Of a stretch of DNA of 64,000 nucleotides, positions 52,273-60,505 are shown one piece after another. The stretch covers positions 310,001 to 374,000 of the forward strand of contig NZ_WMBT01000002.1 in assembly GCF_009708075.1 (NCBI RefSeq). Direction: 5' to 3'. The DNA is from Paracoccus lichenicola (GTDB taxonomy: Bacteria; Pseudomonadota; Alphaproteobacteria; Rhodobacterales; Rhodobacteraceae). How positions within the stretch are numbered: the stretch's first letter is position 1; each line of letters opens with the position of its first letter. The position numbers and the translations under genes are program-made. The notes beneath the pieces were generated by a model. That model was not told where the DNA came from. It made no database searches and saw nothing but the letters and a program-made list of their open reading frames with translations.

Positions 52273-53613
52273 TTACAACTGCCGCATCTGCGGCCGCCGC
52301 CAGCTTGCCCCCGGCTCGATCACCAACTCGTGGATCGCCCAGACCAGCGCATCCAGCCGGTCGGGCGATCCGCGCCCCTCGAACCCGCGCACCGTCATCT
52401 GACACATCTGGTCCTCCAGCGCGCCCAGGCCGCGCAGGTGCTTGACCCGCCCTTGCTCGTAAAGCGCCGCCACCGGCTCGGCCCGCAGCCCCTTGCCCCG
52501 CCCGGCGCGCAGCGCGCGGAACGGGACCAGAGGATCCACCTGCCGGATCACGCTTTCCACCAGATCGCCGCCTTGGTTCACCTCGGCCACCAGCCTTTCG
52601 GCCCCGTGCCGGTCCATCGCGGCGATGGCGGCGCGCGCCCAGTCCAGCGGCCCGCCCCGGATGGTGGCGTCCTCCAGCACATAGGTCCGCCAGTCGCCCG
52701 GCTCGCCCTCGGCCACGACGCCCGCGACCACGATCCCGCATTCGTCGCTGGCCTTGCCCGCCGTCACCGCCGGATCGACCGCCACGACCACACGCGACAA
52801 CTTCGGCGCCCGCTCCACCCGGCAGCCCTCCAGCATCGCCGTGGTCCACAGCGCGCCTTCCACGTCGTCCAGCAGCACGCCGTCCAGTTCCTGCCGCCCC
52901 AGCCGCGTCCCGCCGTATCGAGACGCCACCTCGGCCAGGAAGCTTTCCGCCAGATAGGCGCGGTTCGCATCCGTCGGCGCATGGGTCGTGACCGTGGACG
53001 CATTGCCCAGGATCCGCTTCAGCACCCCCACGTTGCGCGGCGTGGTCGTGACCACCTGCTGCGGATGCTCGCCCAGGCGCAGCGCGAATTGCAGCATGTC
53101 CCAGACATCCTCGGACTTCTTCCACTTGGCCAGCTCGTCCGCCCAGGCCGCGTCGAACTGCGGCCCGCGCAGGGCTTCCGGCTCATGCGCGGAATAGACG
53201 GTGGCGGTCGCGCCGTTGGCCCAGACCAGCCGCTTGCGCCCGGCTTCCCAGACGGGCCGCCGATCGGGCGGCGAACAGGCGAGGATGCCGCTTTCGCCGA
53301 ACACCATCACCTCGCGCACCTGGTCGAAGGTTTCGCCCACCAGCGCCACGCGATGACAGCGCCCGGGTGCGGCAGCGGTCGGCCCCTCGACCATCCGCCG
53401 CACCCATTCGGACCCGGCGCGGGTCTTGCCCGCGCCGCGCCCGCCCATGATCACCCAGGTCTTCCAGTCCCCCTCGGGCGGCAACTGGTGCGGCAAGGCC
53501 CAGAACTCGAACAGCCAGGGCAGCGCCATCAGCGCGTTTTCGGACAGCCCGCCCAGGAATGCATCAACCTCCTCCGGCGCGGCGGAGGCAAGCCAGGCGG
53601 TGCCCGATTTCAT
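52273..53613 (-). CDS. GTA terminase large subunit (RcGTA g2)
   Basis: ATP-driven motor and nuclease that packages random chromosomal DNA. The 446-residue product has the Walker A motif VIMGGRGAGKTRAG near 55, Walker B-like region FDAAWADELAKWKK near 165, and RNase H-fold nuclease aspartates in VVVAVDPAVTAGK near 260 and VAEVNQGGDLV. The ATG at 53613 is preferred; earlier in-frame candidates are TTG codons inside terS. Overlaps terS by 50 bases. Confidence 0.93.
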   Translation of the reverse strand: MKSGTAWLASAAPEEVDAFLGGLSENALMALPWLFEFWALPHQLPPEGDWKTWVIMGGRGAGKTRAGSEWVRRMVEGPTAAAPGRCHRVALVGETFDQVREVMVFGESGILACSPPDRRPVWEAGRKRLVWANGATATVYSAHEPEALRGPQFDAAWADELAKWKKSEDVWDMLQFALRLGEHPQQVVTTTPRNVGVLKRILGNASTVTTHAPTDANRAYLAESFLAEVASRYGGTRLGRQELDGVLLDDVEGALWTTAMLEGCRVERAPKLSRVVVAVDPAVTAGKASDECGIVVAGVVAEGEPGDWRTYVLEDATIRGGPLDWARAAIAAMDRHGAERLVAEVNQGGDLVESVIRQVDPLVPFRALRAGRGKGLRAEPVAALYEQGRVKHLRGLGALEDQMCQMTVRGFEGRGSPDRLDALVWAIHELVIEPGASWRRPQMRQL

Positions 53614-53983
53614 CTCGTGCCGCGTCAAGGTCAAGGCTTCCGCCCCCGACCCCGCCGGCAATGTCCTTGCGTAACTTGTCAACCCTGTTCCTTTCCGCCA
53701 TCAGAAGACCGACCGCCTCGCGGACGACCTTCGCGGTTTGCATGGCTTCCTTCAGCTCGGCGGGATCGACGGCCCCGCTCTGCCGGGCCTCCAACGCGGC
53801 CTCGTGACGTTTCAGATCCTTGACATAGGACCAGAACAACCCTTCGGCGACCGCGATGGCCTCGCCCGGGTCCATCGCCGCCTCCGCACTCGCAACCGGC
53901 TTTCCGTCCGCCCGGGCCGGGTGATCCCCGGCCACGAACGGTCCTTCGGGATCAGCGATCCCGCGCCATTCCATATCGTTCAT
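53564..53983 (-). CDS. GTA small terminase (RcGTA g1)
   Basis: A 139-residue protein starting MNDMEWRGIADPEGPFVAG. The middle forms helices (LFWSYVKDLKRHEAALEARQ; AMQTAKVVREAVGLLMAERNRVDKLRKDIA), consistent with a small terminase that hands DNA to TerL. First gene of the cluster, preceded by an intrinsic terminator and a short leader hairpin. In RcGTA, g1 is now known as the small terminase. Sequence conservation is low in this gene, so the call rests partly on position. Confidence 0.85.
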   Translation of the reverse strand: MNDMEWRGIADPEGPFVAGDHPARADGKPVASAEAAMDPGEAIAVAEGLFWSYVKDLKRHEAALEARQSGAVDPAELKEAMQTAKVVREAVGLLMAERNRVDKLRKDIAGGVGGGSLDLDAARDEIGHRLACLRRAGGG

Positions 53984-53997
53984 GCAAACTGTCCCGC

Positions 53998-54018
53998 CTC
54001 GTGTCCTGTCCGCACGAG
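53998..54018 (-). promoter_or_regulatory. Leader hairpin before GTA small terminase
   Basis: ctcgtg (53998-54003) and cacgag (54013-54018) form a perfect 6-base stem 14 bases ahead of the terS start. It lies in the 45-base stretch between the terminator and terS, where little room is left for a promoter. Confidence 0.4.
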
Positions 54019-54028
54019 CCGAAAACTG

Positions 54029-54063
54029 AAAAAGCGGCCCTAGGGGTCGCCCCCCGGCCGCTT
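54029..54063 (-). terminator. Intrinsic terminator between the helical protein gene and GTA cluster
   Basis: On the minus strand an 8-base perfect stem (arms at 54032-54039 and 54056-54063, aagcggcc/ggccgctt) is followed directly by a run of Ts (sequence ending GCTTTTTCAG). This is the clearest intrinsic terminator in the window. It ends the gene at 54239-54676 and insulates, or attenuates, the GTA cluster. Confidence 0.8.
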
Positions 54064-54238
54064 GCCCACTTTTCCCAGCATGGATAAGTTCTACCTCAGG
54101 GCGTTCGGCAAGTCAATCGCTAAACCATGGCGCGCACGGTTCACGGCCCATTATCCATTCCGAACAAAGACTTGACCTGCGCAACACCCCCATGCAACAC
54201 CCGCCGCAACCCACATGGCAGGCGCAACGGGATTCGCG

Positions 54239-54676
54239 TCACGCGTCCTTCGTGCCCTTCCCCTGGCCCTTCGCCTCGGTGGCGGCGGCAATGGCGTTGG
54301 CTGCCTCGTCCTGCATCTTCTGCGCAAATCCCACCATCTGCGCCGCATAGGCTTCGGCCCATTCCGGGAAATGCCCCGACTTCATGGCTTGGGCGCGCAT
54401 CTCCTCGCCCTTTTCGCGCATCTTCTGGAACTGGTCCTCCCAGGCCGTCTGCATGACCTGCCACTGGTTGCGGACGTTCTCGCCGGCCTCCTCGAAATAG
54501 CCCCGGATCTGGCGGTTCATCTCGTCCTGGCGCTGCATCGCGGTTTCCTGCCACTTGCGCGCGCTGACCAGCATCTCGTCGTTGCGGCTGGTCATCTGAT
54601 CCTGCCACTCGGTCACGCGCTGCTCGTAAAGACGGGCGTTGTCGGCCAGGGTCGAAAACATGTCGGACAATTTCAT
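54239..54676 (-). CDS. Unrecognised helical, phasin-like protein
   Basis: Not recognised with confidence. The 145-residue product is amphipathic helix throughout, rich in Gln, Met, Glu and Arg (MKLSDMFSTLADNARLYEQ; NRQIRGYFEEAGENVRNQWQ), with a Lys/Gly tail. The look is phasin-like (granule-surface proteins) or coiled-coil. GGAGGA precedes the ATG. It sits alone between two intrinsic terminators, so it has its own promoter, just upstream of the GTA cluster. Role in GTA biology is not implied by sequence. Confidence 0.8.
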   Translation of the reverse strand: MKLSDMFSTLADNARLYEQRVTEWQDQMTSRNDEMLVSARKWQETAMQRQDEMNRQIRGYFEEAGENVRNQWQVMQTAWEDQFQKMREKGEEMRAQAMKSGHFPEWAEAYAAQMVGFAQKMQDEAANAIAAATEAKGQGKGTKDA

Positions 54677-54724
54677 GGCACATCCTCCAGGAAGGCGACG
54701 GCCCGGCGCAGGTTCACGCCATGG

Positions 54725-54771
54725 AAAAAGCCCGCCCCTTGCACGCCAGCCTGCGCAACGGGACGGGCTTT
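54725..54771 (-). terminator. Intrinsic terminator after mltG
   Basis: aaagcccgccc (54727-54737) and gggacgggcttt (54760-54771) form a long stem. On the minus strand it is followed by TTTTT, ending the fabF-mltG transcript 28 bases past the mltG stop. Confidence 0.75.
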
Positions 54772-54798
54772 GTCAAACCCCTTGAACGGCTTGCGGCC

Positions 54799-55983
54799 TT
54801 ATCCGTCGCCCTGGACCGGACTGGTGGGATCTCCGCCCTGCTGACGCTCGATCTCGCGCCAGCGCGCCACGGCGGCGTTGTGTTCCTGAAGCGTGCGCGA
54901 AAAGGCATGCCCGCCCGACCCGTCGGCCACGAAGAACAGATAGTCCGTCGTGTCGGGGTTCAGCGCCGCCCGGATCGCCGCGCGCCCCGGATTGGCGATG
55001 GGCGTCGGCGGCAGCCCATCGACGCGATAGGTGTTGTAGGGCGTGGGCGCCGCCAGTTCCGACCGCCGCAATCCGCGATCCAGCACCCCTTCGCCCCTGG
55101 TGATGCCATAGATCACCGTCGGGTCCGTTTCCAGCCGCATCCCTTGTTCCAGCCGGTTCACGAAGACGCTGGCGACCTGCGGGCGCTCCTCGGGCACCCC
55201 CGTCTCCTTTTCCACGATGGACGCCATGATCAGCGCCTCCTCGGGCGTCTCGTAGGGCAGGCCGAAGGGACGCGCTTCCCATTCGGCGGCTAGGATCGCC
55301 GTCTGGCGCTGCGCCATCTCGGCCAGCAGCGCGCTGCGGCTGCCGCCCTTCTCGACCTCATAGGTGTCGGGCGCAAGGCTGCCCTCGGCCGGGATGTCCT
55401 CGACCTCGCCCGTCAGGAAGGACGCGGCCTTCAGCGCCTCGACCACCTGCCAGCTGGTCACGCCCTCGGCCATGGCCACGCGCAGCCGCGCGCCGGGCTT
55501 GTCCACGGCTGCGGTGATGGCCTCCGGCGCCGTTTCCGTCGCGGGGTCATAGCGCGCCATTTCCTCGAAGGCGCCCGTCTCGGGGTTCATGTCGCGCAGC
55601 AGCACGGTGTTCTCGCGGACGCCCACGCGCACCAGAACCTCGGTCCCGCAGGTGGACGGCCCGCCCGCCGTGATCACGTCCACGATCTGCGCCATGCTGG
55701 CGTGCGGCGGCACCAGATAGCTGCCGAACTTCAGATCGCGCGCGCGGTCCAGATAATCCGTCCCCGCCCGGAAGACATAGGAGTTGCTGATCGCCCCTTG
55801 TTCCGCAAGCTGCTGGCTGACGGCGTTCAGGCTGGCCCCCGGCGCGACCTGCACGCATTGGGCCACCGCACTCGGCCCCGGCCCGCTGAACTGGTGCCTG
55901 CCCCAAGCCACCGCCGCCGCCGCCGCGATCAGCACCACGATCAGCAGCGTCAGGAAATTCGAGGCGATGTTGCGCCAGATCAT
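54799..55983 (-). CDS. mltG: Endolytic murein transglycosylase MltG
   Basis: Inner-membrane lytic transglycosylase (YceG family) that cuts nascent glycan strands and sets their length. The 394-residue product has one N-terminal membrane segment (residues ~8-28, FLTLLIVVLIAAAAAVAW), a LysM-like part, and the catalytic domain with the active-site Glu in ASIVEKETGVPEERPQVA near 255 and YNTYRVDGLPPTPIANPGRAAI near 320. Overlaps fabF by four bases; fabF-mltG pairing is common in the group. Confidence 0.94.
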   Translation of the reverse strand: MIWRNIASNFLTLLIVVLIAAAAAVAWGRHQFSGPGPSAVAQCVQVAPGASLNAVSQQLAEQGAISNSYVFRAGTDYLDRARDLKFGSYLVPPHASMAQIVDVITAGGPSTCGTEVLVRVGVRENTVLLRDMNPETGAFEEMARYDPATETAPEAITAAVDKPGARLRVAMAEGVTSWQVVEALKAASFLTGEVEDIPAEGSLAPDTYEVEKGGSRSALLAEMAQRQTAILAAEWEARPFGLPYETPEEALIMASIVEKETGVPEERPQVASVFVNRLEQGMRLETDPTVIYGITRGEGVLDRGLRRSELAAPTPYNTYRVDGLPPTPIANPGRAAIRAALNPDTTDYLFFVADGSGGHAFSRTLQEHNAAVARWREIERQQGGDPTSPVQGDG

Positions 55984-57242
55984 GCGCGGACCGCCCCCAG
56001 GACCAGGCTGGCATTCGTGCCGCCAAAGCCGAAGCTGTTCGACAGCACCACATCGACGCGGCGCCGCACCGCGGCATTGGCGGCCAGATCCAGCTTCGGC
56101 TCGACCGCGGGACGGTCCAGGTTGATCGTCGGCGGGCAGATCTGATCCCGGATCGCCAGCACGCAGAAGATCGCCTCGACCGCGCCAGCCGCCCCCAGCA
56201 GATGCCCGATGGAGGACTTGGTGGACGACATCACCACGTTCGACGCATGATCGCCCAGCAGACGCTCGACCGCGCCCAGTTCGATGGTGTCGGCCATCGT
56301 GCTGGTCCCATGCGCGTTGATGTAATCCACCGCCGAAGGCTCCAGCCCGGCGTTCTTCAACGCGTTCCGCATCGCCCGGAACCCGCCATCGCCATCCTCG
56401 CTGGGCGCGGTGATGTGATAAGCGTCGCCCGATAAGCCGTATCCCAGCACCTCGGCATAAATCTTCGCGCCCCGCGCGCGGGCGTGTTCGTATTCCTCCA
56501 GCACCACGCAGCCCGCGCCCTCGCCCATCACGAACCCGTCGCGATCCACATCATAGGGCCGCGATGCCGCCTGCGGATCGTTGTCGCGCTTGGTGGACAG
56601 CGCCTTGCAGGCGTTGAAACCGGCGATGCCGATCTCGCTGATGGGGCTTTCCGCCCCGCCCGCGACCATCACGTCGGCATCCCCCAGCATGATCAGCCGC
56701 GCCGCATCGCCGATCGCGTGCGCCCCTGTCGAACAGGCCGTGACCACCGCATGGTTCGGCCCCTTGAAGCCGAAGCGGATCGACACCTGCCCCGACACCA
56801 GGTTGATCAGCGCGCCGGGGATGAAGAAGGGCGAGACCCGCTTCGGCCCGCGCTCCTTGATCAGCACCGCCGTTTCCGCGATCGAGGTCAACCCCCCGAT
56901 CCCCGACCCGATCATCACGCCGGTCCGCTCGCGGTCTTCCTCGGACTGCGGCACCCAGCCGGAGTCCTCCACCGCCTGCACCGCCGCGGCCATCCCGTAC
57001 AGGATGAAGTCATCGACCTTGCGCCGGTCCTTCGGCTCCATCCAATCATCGGGGTTGAAGCTGCCGTCCTGGCCATCGCCCATGGGGATCTCGCAGGCGT
57101 ATTTCGTCACCACGTCCTTGGGATCGAAGCGCGTGATCCGCCCCGCGCCCGACTGCCCGGCCAGCAGCCGTTCCCACGTCGCCTCGACGCCGCAAGCCAG
57201 CGGCGTGACCATCCCCAACCCGGTGACAACAACCCTGCGCAT
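55980..57242 (-). CDS. fabF: 3-oxoacyl-ACP synthase II (KAS II)
   Basis: Condenses malonyl-ACP with acyl-ACP in fatty acid elongation. The 420-residue product has MRRVVVTGLGMVTPLACG at the start, the active Cys in VVTACSTGAHAIGDAA near 170, His in INAHGTSTMADTIE near 310 and His in SSTKSSIGHLLGAAGAVE near 345 (Cys-His-His of KAS). acpP is not adjacent in the window. Upstream gap carries copy 2 of the 52-base repeat. Confidence 0.96.
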   Translation of the reverse strand: MRRVVVTGLGMVTPLACGVEATWERLLAGQSGAGRITRFDPKDVVTKYACEIPMGDGQDGSFNPDDWMEPKDRRKVDDFILYGMAAAVQAVEDSGWVPQSEEDRERTGVMIGSGIGGLTSIAETAVLIKERGPKRVSPFFIPGALINLVSGQVSIRFGFKGPNHAVVTACSTGAHAIGDAARLIMLGDADVMVAGGAESPISEIGIAGFNACKALSTKRDNDPQAASRPYDVDRDGFVMGEGAGCVVLEEYEHARARGAKIYAEVLGYGLSGDAYHITAPSEDGDGGFRAMRNALKNAGLEPSAVDYINAHGTSTMADTIELGAVERLLGDHASNVVMSSTKSSIGHLLGAAGAVEAIFCVLAIRDQICPPTINLDRPAVEPKLDLAANAAVRRRVDVVLSNSFGFGGTNASLVLGAVRA

Positions 57243-57333
57243 CCGCGAAGTCCTTCAAGCTGCAAATTCGTTGCGGCCCTGATACACGCGGCGCACGAGC
57301 CACGCAACGCCAGCGGCCTCCAACCGGCAGGCA

Positions 57334-57385
57334 TTCACCTTTGCTTAAATATCCTCGGGGGGTCCGGGGGGCGAAGCGCCCCCGG
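57334..57385. repeat. 52-base repeat with hairpin, copy 2
   Basis: 51 of 52 bases match the copy at 8661-8712; position 12 differs (t against c). The stem again pairs ccggggg and cccccgg. It lies 19 bases past the adenosine kinase stop on the minus strand, mirroring copy 1. Confidence 0.85.
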
Positions 57386-57404
57386 CCTTCGCGGGACGCA
57401 AAAC

Positions 57405-58418
57405 TCAGATCAACCCTTCCGCGCGGAAATCCGCCCGCAAATCCCGCTCGGGCCGCGGCCCCACATGCCCGATCACCTCCGCCGCCGCGATGCAGCCCAT
57501 CCGCCCCGCCACCGCCAGCGGCAGGCCCAGGGCCAGACCATAGATCAGCCCCGCCGCGAACTGGTCGCCCGCCCCCGTCGCATCCACCGGCACGATGCGA
57601 TGAACGGGCGCCGTCACCCGCTCGCCCTCGCGGATCAGGATCGCGTCCTCGCCCGACCGGGTGCAGACCACCGTCCCGCAATCCGCCGATGCCAGCAGCA
57701 AAGCCTCCTCCAGATCCCCGACCTGATACAGCGCCTGCCATTCGTGGACATTGCCGATCACGTAATCCATCGGCCCCGCCACCAGCCGCCGGAAATCGGC
57801 GCGGTGCCGGTCCACGCAGAACGGATCGGACAGCGCGATCCCCGCCTGCCCGCCCGCATCGTGGCAGGACCGGGCGGCCTTCAGGAAGGCTTCCTTCCCC
57901 TTGGGCTTGTCGAACAGATAGCCTTCCAGGAACAGCCAGCCCGCCCCCTGGAACACCGAGGGATTCACGTCCTCCGGCCCCAGCTCTGCGGAAATCCCCA
58001 GATAGGTGTTCATCGACCGCTCGCCATCCGGTGTGACCAGGATGATGCTGCGCGAGGTCGGCAACTGCTCCCCCGCGACCGGAGGGTTCACGAAAACCGT
58101 CCCCGTCGCCTCGGTCTGTTCGGCATAGGACAGTCCCAGGGCATCATCCGCCACCCGCCCGATGAAGGCCGTGCGCAGCCCCAGCATACCGATGCCCGCC
58201 AGGGTGTTGGCCACCGATCCCCCCGGCACCAGCTTTGATCGCGCGCGCCCCGGCCCATGGTCGTCGGCCTGCGCGGCCATCAGGTATTCCGACCGTTCCC
58301 GCTCGATCAACTGCATGATGCCCTTTTGCACCCCAAGCGCCGCCAGCCGGTCGTCGCCCACGGGCGAGATCACGTCCATCACCGCATTGCCGATGCCGAT
58401 CACATAGGGGGTGGTCAT
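57405..58418 (-). CDS. Adenosine kinase (PfkB/ribokinase family)
   Basis: Phosphorylates adenosine to AMP with ATP. The 337-residue PfkB protein starts MTTPYVIGIGNAVMDVISPV, has KLVPGGSVANTLAGIGMLG near 62 (first PfkB signature) and the C-terminal signature VPVDATGAGDQFAAGLIYGL near 285 with the catalytic Asp. The sequence style (GNAVMDVI) matches the adenosine kinase-like group rather than ribokinase. The start overlaps the nth stop by four bases. Confidence 0.88.
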   Translation of the reverse strand: MTTPYVIGIGNAVMDVISPVGDDRLAALGVQKGIMQLIERERSEYLMAAQADDHGPGRARSKLVPGGSVANTLAGIGMLGLRTAFIGRVADDALGLSYAEQTEATGTVFVNPPVAGEQLPTSRSIILVTPDGERSMNTYLGISAELGPEDVNPSVFQGAGWLFLEGYLFDKPKGKEAFLKAARSCHDAGGQAGIALSDPFCVDRHRADFRRLVAGPMDYVIGNVHEWQALYQVGDLEEALLLASADCGTVVCTRSGEDAILIREGERVTAPVHRIVPVDATGAGDQFAAGLIYGLALGLPLAVAGRMGCIAAAEVIGHVGPRPERDLRADFRAEGLI

Positions 58419-59077
58419 GCGGTCTTCTCCTCGTATGGGCACAAATCGTATATCGGACACACCGCGCAACGCGGGCGGCGGGCCTGGCAAATGTATCGGC
58501 CGTGCAGGATCAGCCAGTGATGGGCGTTGTCCTGAAAGCGCGCGGGCACGTTGTCCTCGATGGCGCGCTCCACGGCGTCCACGTCGCGGCCGGGCGCAAT
58601 GCGGGTGCGGTTGCCCACGCGGAAGATATGCGTATCCACCGCCTGCGCGGGATGGCCAAAGGCCGTGTTCAGCACCACGTTGGCCGTCTTGCGCCCCACG
58701 CCCGGCAGCGTCATCAGGGCGGCGCGGCTGTCGGGAACCTCGCCGCCGAACTCCTCGACCAGGATGCGCGACAGGGCCATGACGTTCTTCGCCTTCTGCC
58801 GGAACAGCCCGATGGTCCTGACATGTTCGGTCACGCCCTCCAGACCCAGATCCAGCATCTTCCGCGGCGTGTCGGCCACCGCGAACAGGCCCCGGGTCGC
58901 CTTGTTCACCCCCACGTCGGTCGCCTGCGCCGACAGGGCGACAGCCACGACCAGCGTGAAGGGATTGGTCCATTCCAACTCGGTCACGGGCTTCGGATTC
59001 GCGCTTGCCAGGCGCGAGAAGATCGCGACCTGCTGGGCGAACGGCAAGGGCTGCGGCGGGCGGCGGATCTGGACCAT
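58415..59077 (-). CDS. nth: Endonuclease III
   Basis: Base-excision glycosylase/AP lyase for oxidised pyrimidines. The 220-residue product has the HhH motif LPGVGRKTANVVL near 120 with the catalytic Lys, the catalytic Asp in QAVDTHIFRVGN near 140, and the [4Fe-4S] site CQARRPRCAVCPIYDLC near 198-214. The ATG at 59077 gives family-like spacing; an in-frame ATG at 59110 would add 11 codons. Operon with adenosine kinase. Divergent from the OmpA-like gene. Confidence 0.94.
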   Translation of the reverse strand: MVQIRRPPQPLPFAQQVAIFSRLASANPKPVTELEWTNPFTLVVAVALSAQATDVGVNKATRGLFAVADTPRKMLDLGLEGVTEHVRTIGLFRQKAKNVMALSRILVEEFGGEVPDSRAALMTLPGVGRKTANVVLNTAFGHPAQAVDTHIFRVGNRTRIAPGRDVDAVERAIEDNVPARFQDNAHHWLILHGRYICQARRPRCAVCPIYDLCPYEEKTA

Positions 59078-59189
59078 GGCCCGCCGCTTTTGACGGTCCC
59101 CGCGCGCCATTGCAAGCCCGTGGCGGCTGTCCCATAGTAAGCGCCATGTTTCCACGGGAGGGGGCCTTCGGCCCGGAAAGGACAATCCC

Positions 59190-59870
59190 ATGACCCTTCG
59201 CATTTCCACCCTTCTTGCCGCCACGGGCCTTGTGGCGCTTGGCGCCTGCGCGCCCACGACCGGCATGGACGGCATGAACACCGGCACGGGCACCGGCATG
59301 AGCCGCACCCAGCAAGGCGCCCTGGCCGGGGCCGCGGTCGGCGCCGTTCTTGCGGGCACGCGCGACAGCGACCGCAACAACCAGGGCCGGGACGCCGCGC
59401 GCGGCGCGATCATCGGCGCGGTGGCCGGCGGCATCGCGGGCAACATCCTGGACCGCCAGGCGCAGGCGCTGCAACAGTCGCTGTCGAACCCGAACATCCA
59501 GGTCATCAACCGCGGATCCTATCTGCAGGTCATCATGCCCGAAGGCATCCTGTTCGCCACCGGATCCGCCGCCGTGTCGGGCACCGCGCAGAACGACCTT
59601 TATGCCGTGGCGCGCAACCTGAACCAGTATCCCAACAGCCGGGTCGAGGTCGTGGGCCATACCGACAACACCGGCAGCGCCGCCCTCAACGCCGACCTGT
59701 CGCAGCGCCGCGCCCAGTCGGTCGCGGGGATCCTGTCCGCGGCGGGCGTGGCCTCGCAGCGCCTGATCGCCACCGGGGCCAGCTTCAACCAGCCCATCGC
59801 CTCGAACGACACCGCCGCGGGACGCGCGCAAAACCGCCGGGTCGAGATCCTGATCCGCCCGACCAACTGA
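59190..59870 (+). CDS. OmpA-family lipoprotein with glycine zipper
   Basis: A 226-residue outer-membrane lipoprotein. The lipobox LVALGAC puts the lipid cysteine near residue 20, followed by a glycine-zipper region (residues ~43-90: GALAGAAVGAVLAG, then GAIIGAVAGGIAGNIL) and an OmpA peptidoglycan-binding domain (~105-226; ILFATGSAAVS, VEVVGHTDNTGS, SQRRAQSVAG, NRRVEILI). YiaD-like. GGAAAGGA precedes the start. Ends in a clear terminator. Confidence 0.93.
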   Translation: MTLRISTLLAATGLVALGACAPTTGMDGMNTGTGTGMSRTQQGALAGAAVGAVLAGTRDSDRNNQGRDAARGAIIGAVAGGIAGNILDRQAQALQQSLSNPNIQVINRGSYLQVIMPEGILFATGSAAVSGTAQNDLYAVARNLNQYPNSRVEVVGHTDNTGSAALNADLSQRRAQSVAGILSAAGVASQRLIATGASFNQPIASNDTAAGRAQNRRVEILIRPTN

Positions 59871-59886
59871 TCCCACCCCAAGCAAG

Positions 59887-59918
59887 AACCCCCGCCGCTT
59901 GACGCGACGGGGGTTTTT
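59887..59918. terminator. Bidirectional intrinsic terminator
   Basis: Stem aacccccgccgc (59887-59898) / gcgacgggggtt (59904-59915) with one mismatch, followed on the plus strand by TTTTT and preceded by a purine run. It serves both the OmpA-like gene and, from the other side, the ATP synthase F0 operon. Confidence 0.85.
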
Positions 59919-59947
59919 CACTGTCCGATTTCAGTGGCTTGCGCCCG

Positions 59948-60505
59948 TCAGTTCAACCGGCGCGCCACGTCTTCGATGGCGTCGTCGATCCCGGCGGACC
60001 GCTGCCCGGCCCTCACCTGCTGCGCCAGCAGGCTGGATGCCGCAGCCATCGCCGCCTGCACGGCCCGGTCGCGCACGGCGCGCACCGCATCGCTTTCGGC
60101 GCTGGCGATCTGGTCCTCGGCCCCCTTCAGGCGGCGCTCGATCGAGGTCTTGAGGTCGGCCTTGGCCTTGGCGGCCTGCGCCTCGGCCTCGCGCTTGGCA
60201 TTGGCGACGATCTGCTCGGCCTGGCCCGCCACCTCGCGCTGGCGGCGCTCGAAGCTGGCATAGATCTCCTGCGCGTCCTCGCGCAGGCGCTTGGCCTCGT
60301 CCAGGTCGCGGCGGATGCCATGGGCGCGCTGGTCCAGAAGCGCGCCGATCCGGGCGGGAACCTTGAAATACAGCAGGATCCCGACAAAGACCAGAAAGGC
60401 GATCAGGACGATGAAGTTCGTGTTCCGCAACGAGAAGAACGGACCCGTCGCGGCTAATGCCGGGCTGGCGGTCAGGCCGGCGGCAAGAACGGCAAGCTTT
60501 TTCAT
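59948..60505 (-). CDS. atpF: ATP synthase F0 subunit b
   Basis: Stator subunit b linking F0 to F1. The 185-residue product has a hydrophobic start (MKKLAVLAAGLTASPALAA, possibly a cleaved signal), one membrane segment (residues ~28-48, FIVLIAFLVFVGILLYF) and a long helical stalk. Overlaps the b' gene by four bases; last gene of the F0 operon, ended by the terminator at 59887. The F1 genes are not in the window, as expected for this group where F0 and F1 are in separate operons. Confidence 0.94.
   Translation of the reverse strand: MKKLAVLAAGLTASPALAATGPFFSLRNTNFIVLIAFLVFVGILLYFKVPARIGALLDQRAHGIRRDLDEAKRLREDAQEIYASFERRQREVAGQAEQIVANAKREAEAQAAKAKADLKTSIERRLKGAEDQIASAESDAVRAVRDRAVQAAMAAASSLLAQQVRAGQRSAGIDDAIEDVARRLN

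Noticed and set aside
50563..53823. 1086-codon plus-strand open frame across the GTA portal and terminase region
   Set aside because: Antisense to intact GTA genes, Arg/Pro/His-rich, without domains. Long open antisense frames are expected at this GC content.
39274..53983. Prophage
   Set aside because: No integrase, attachment sites, repressor, replication or lysis genes, and gene order equals the RcGTA structural cluster next to cysE.
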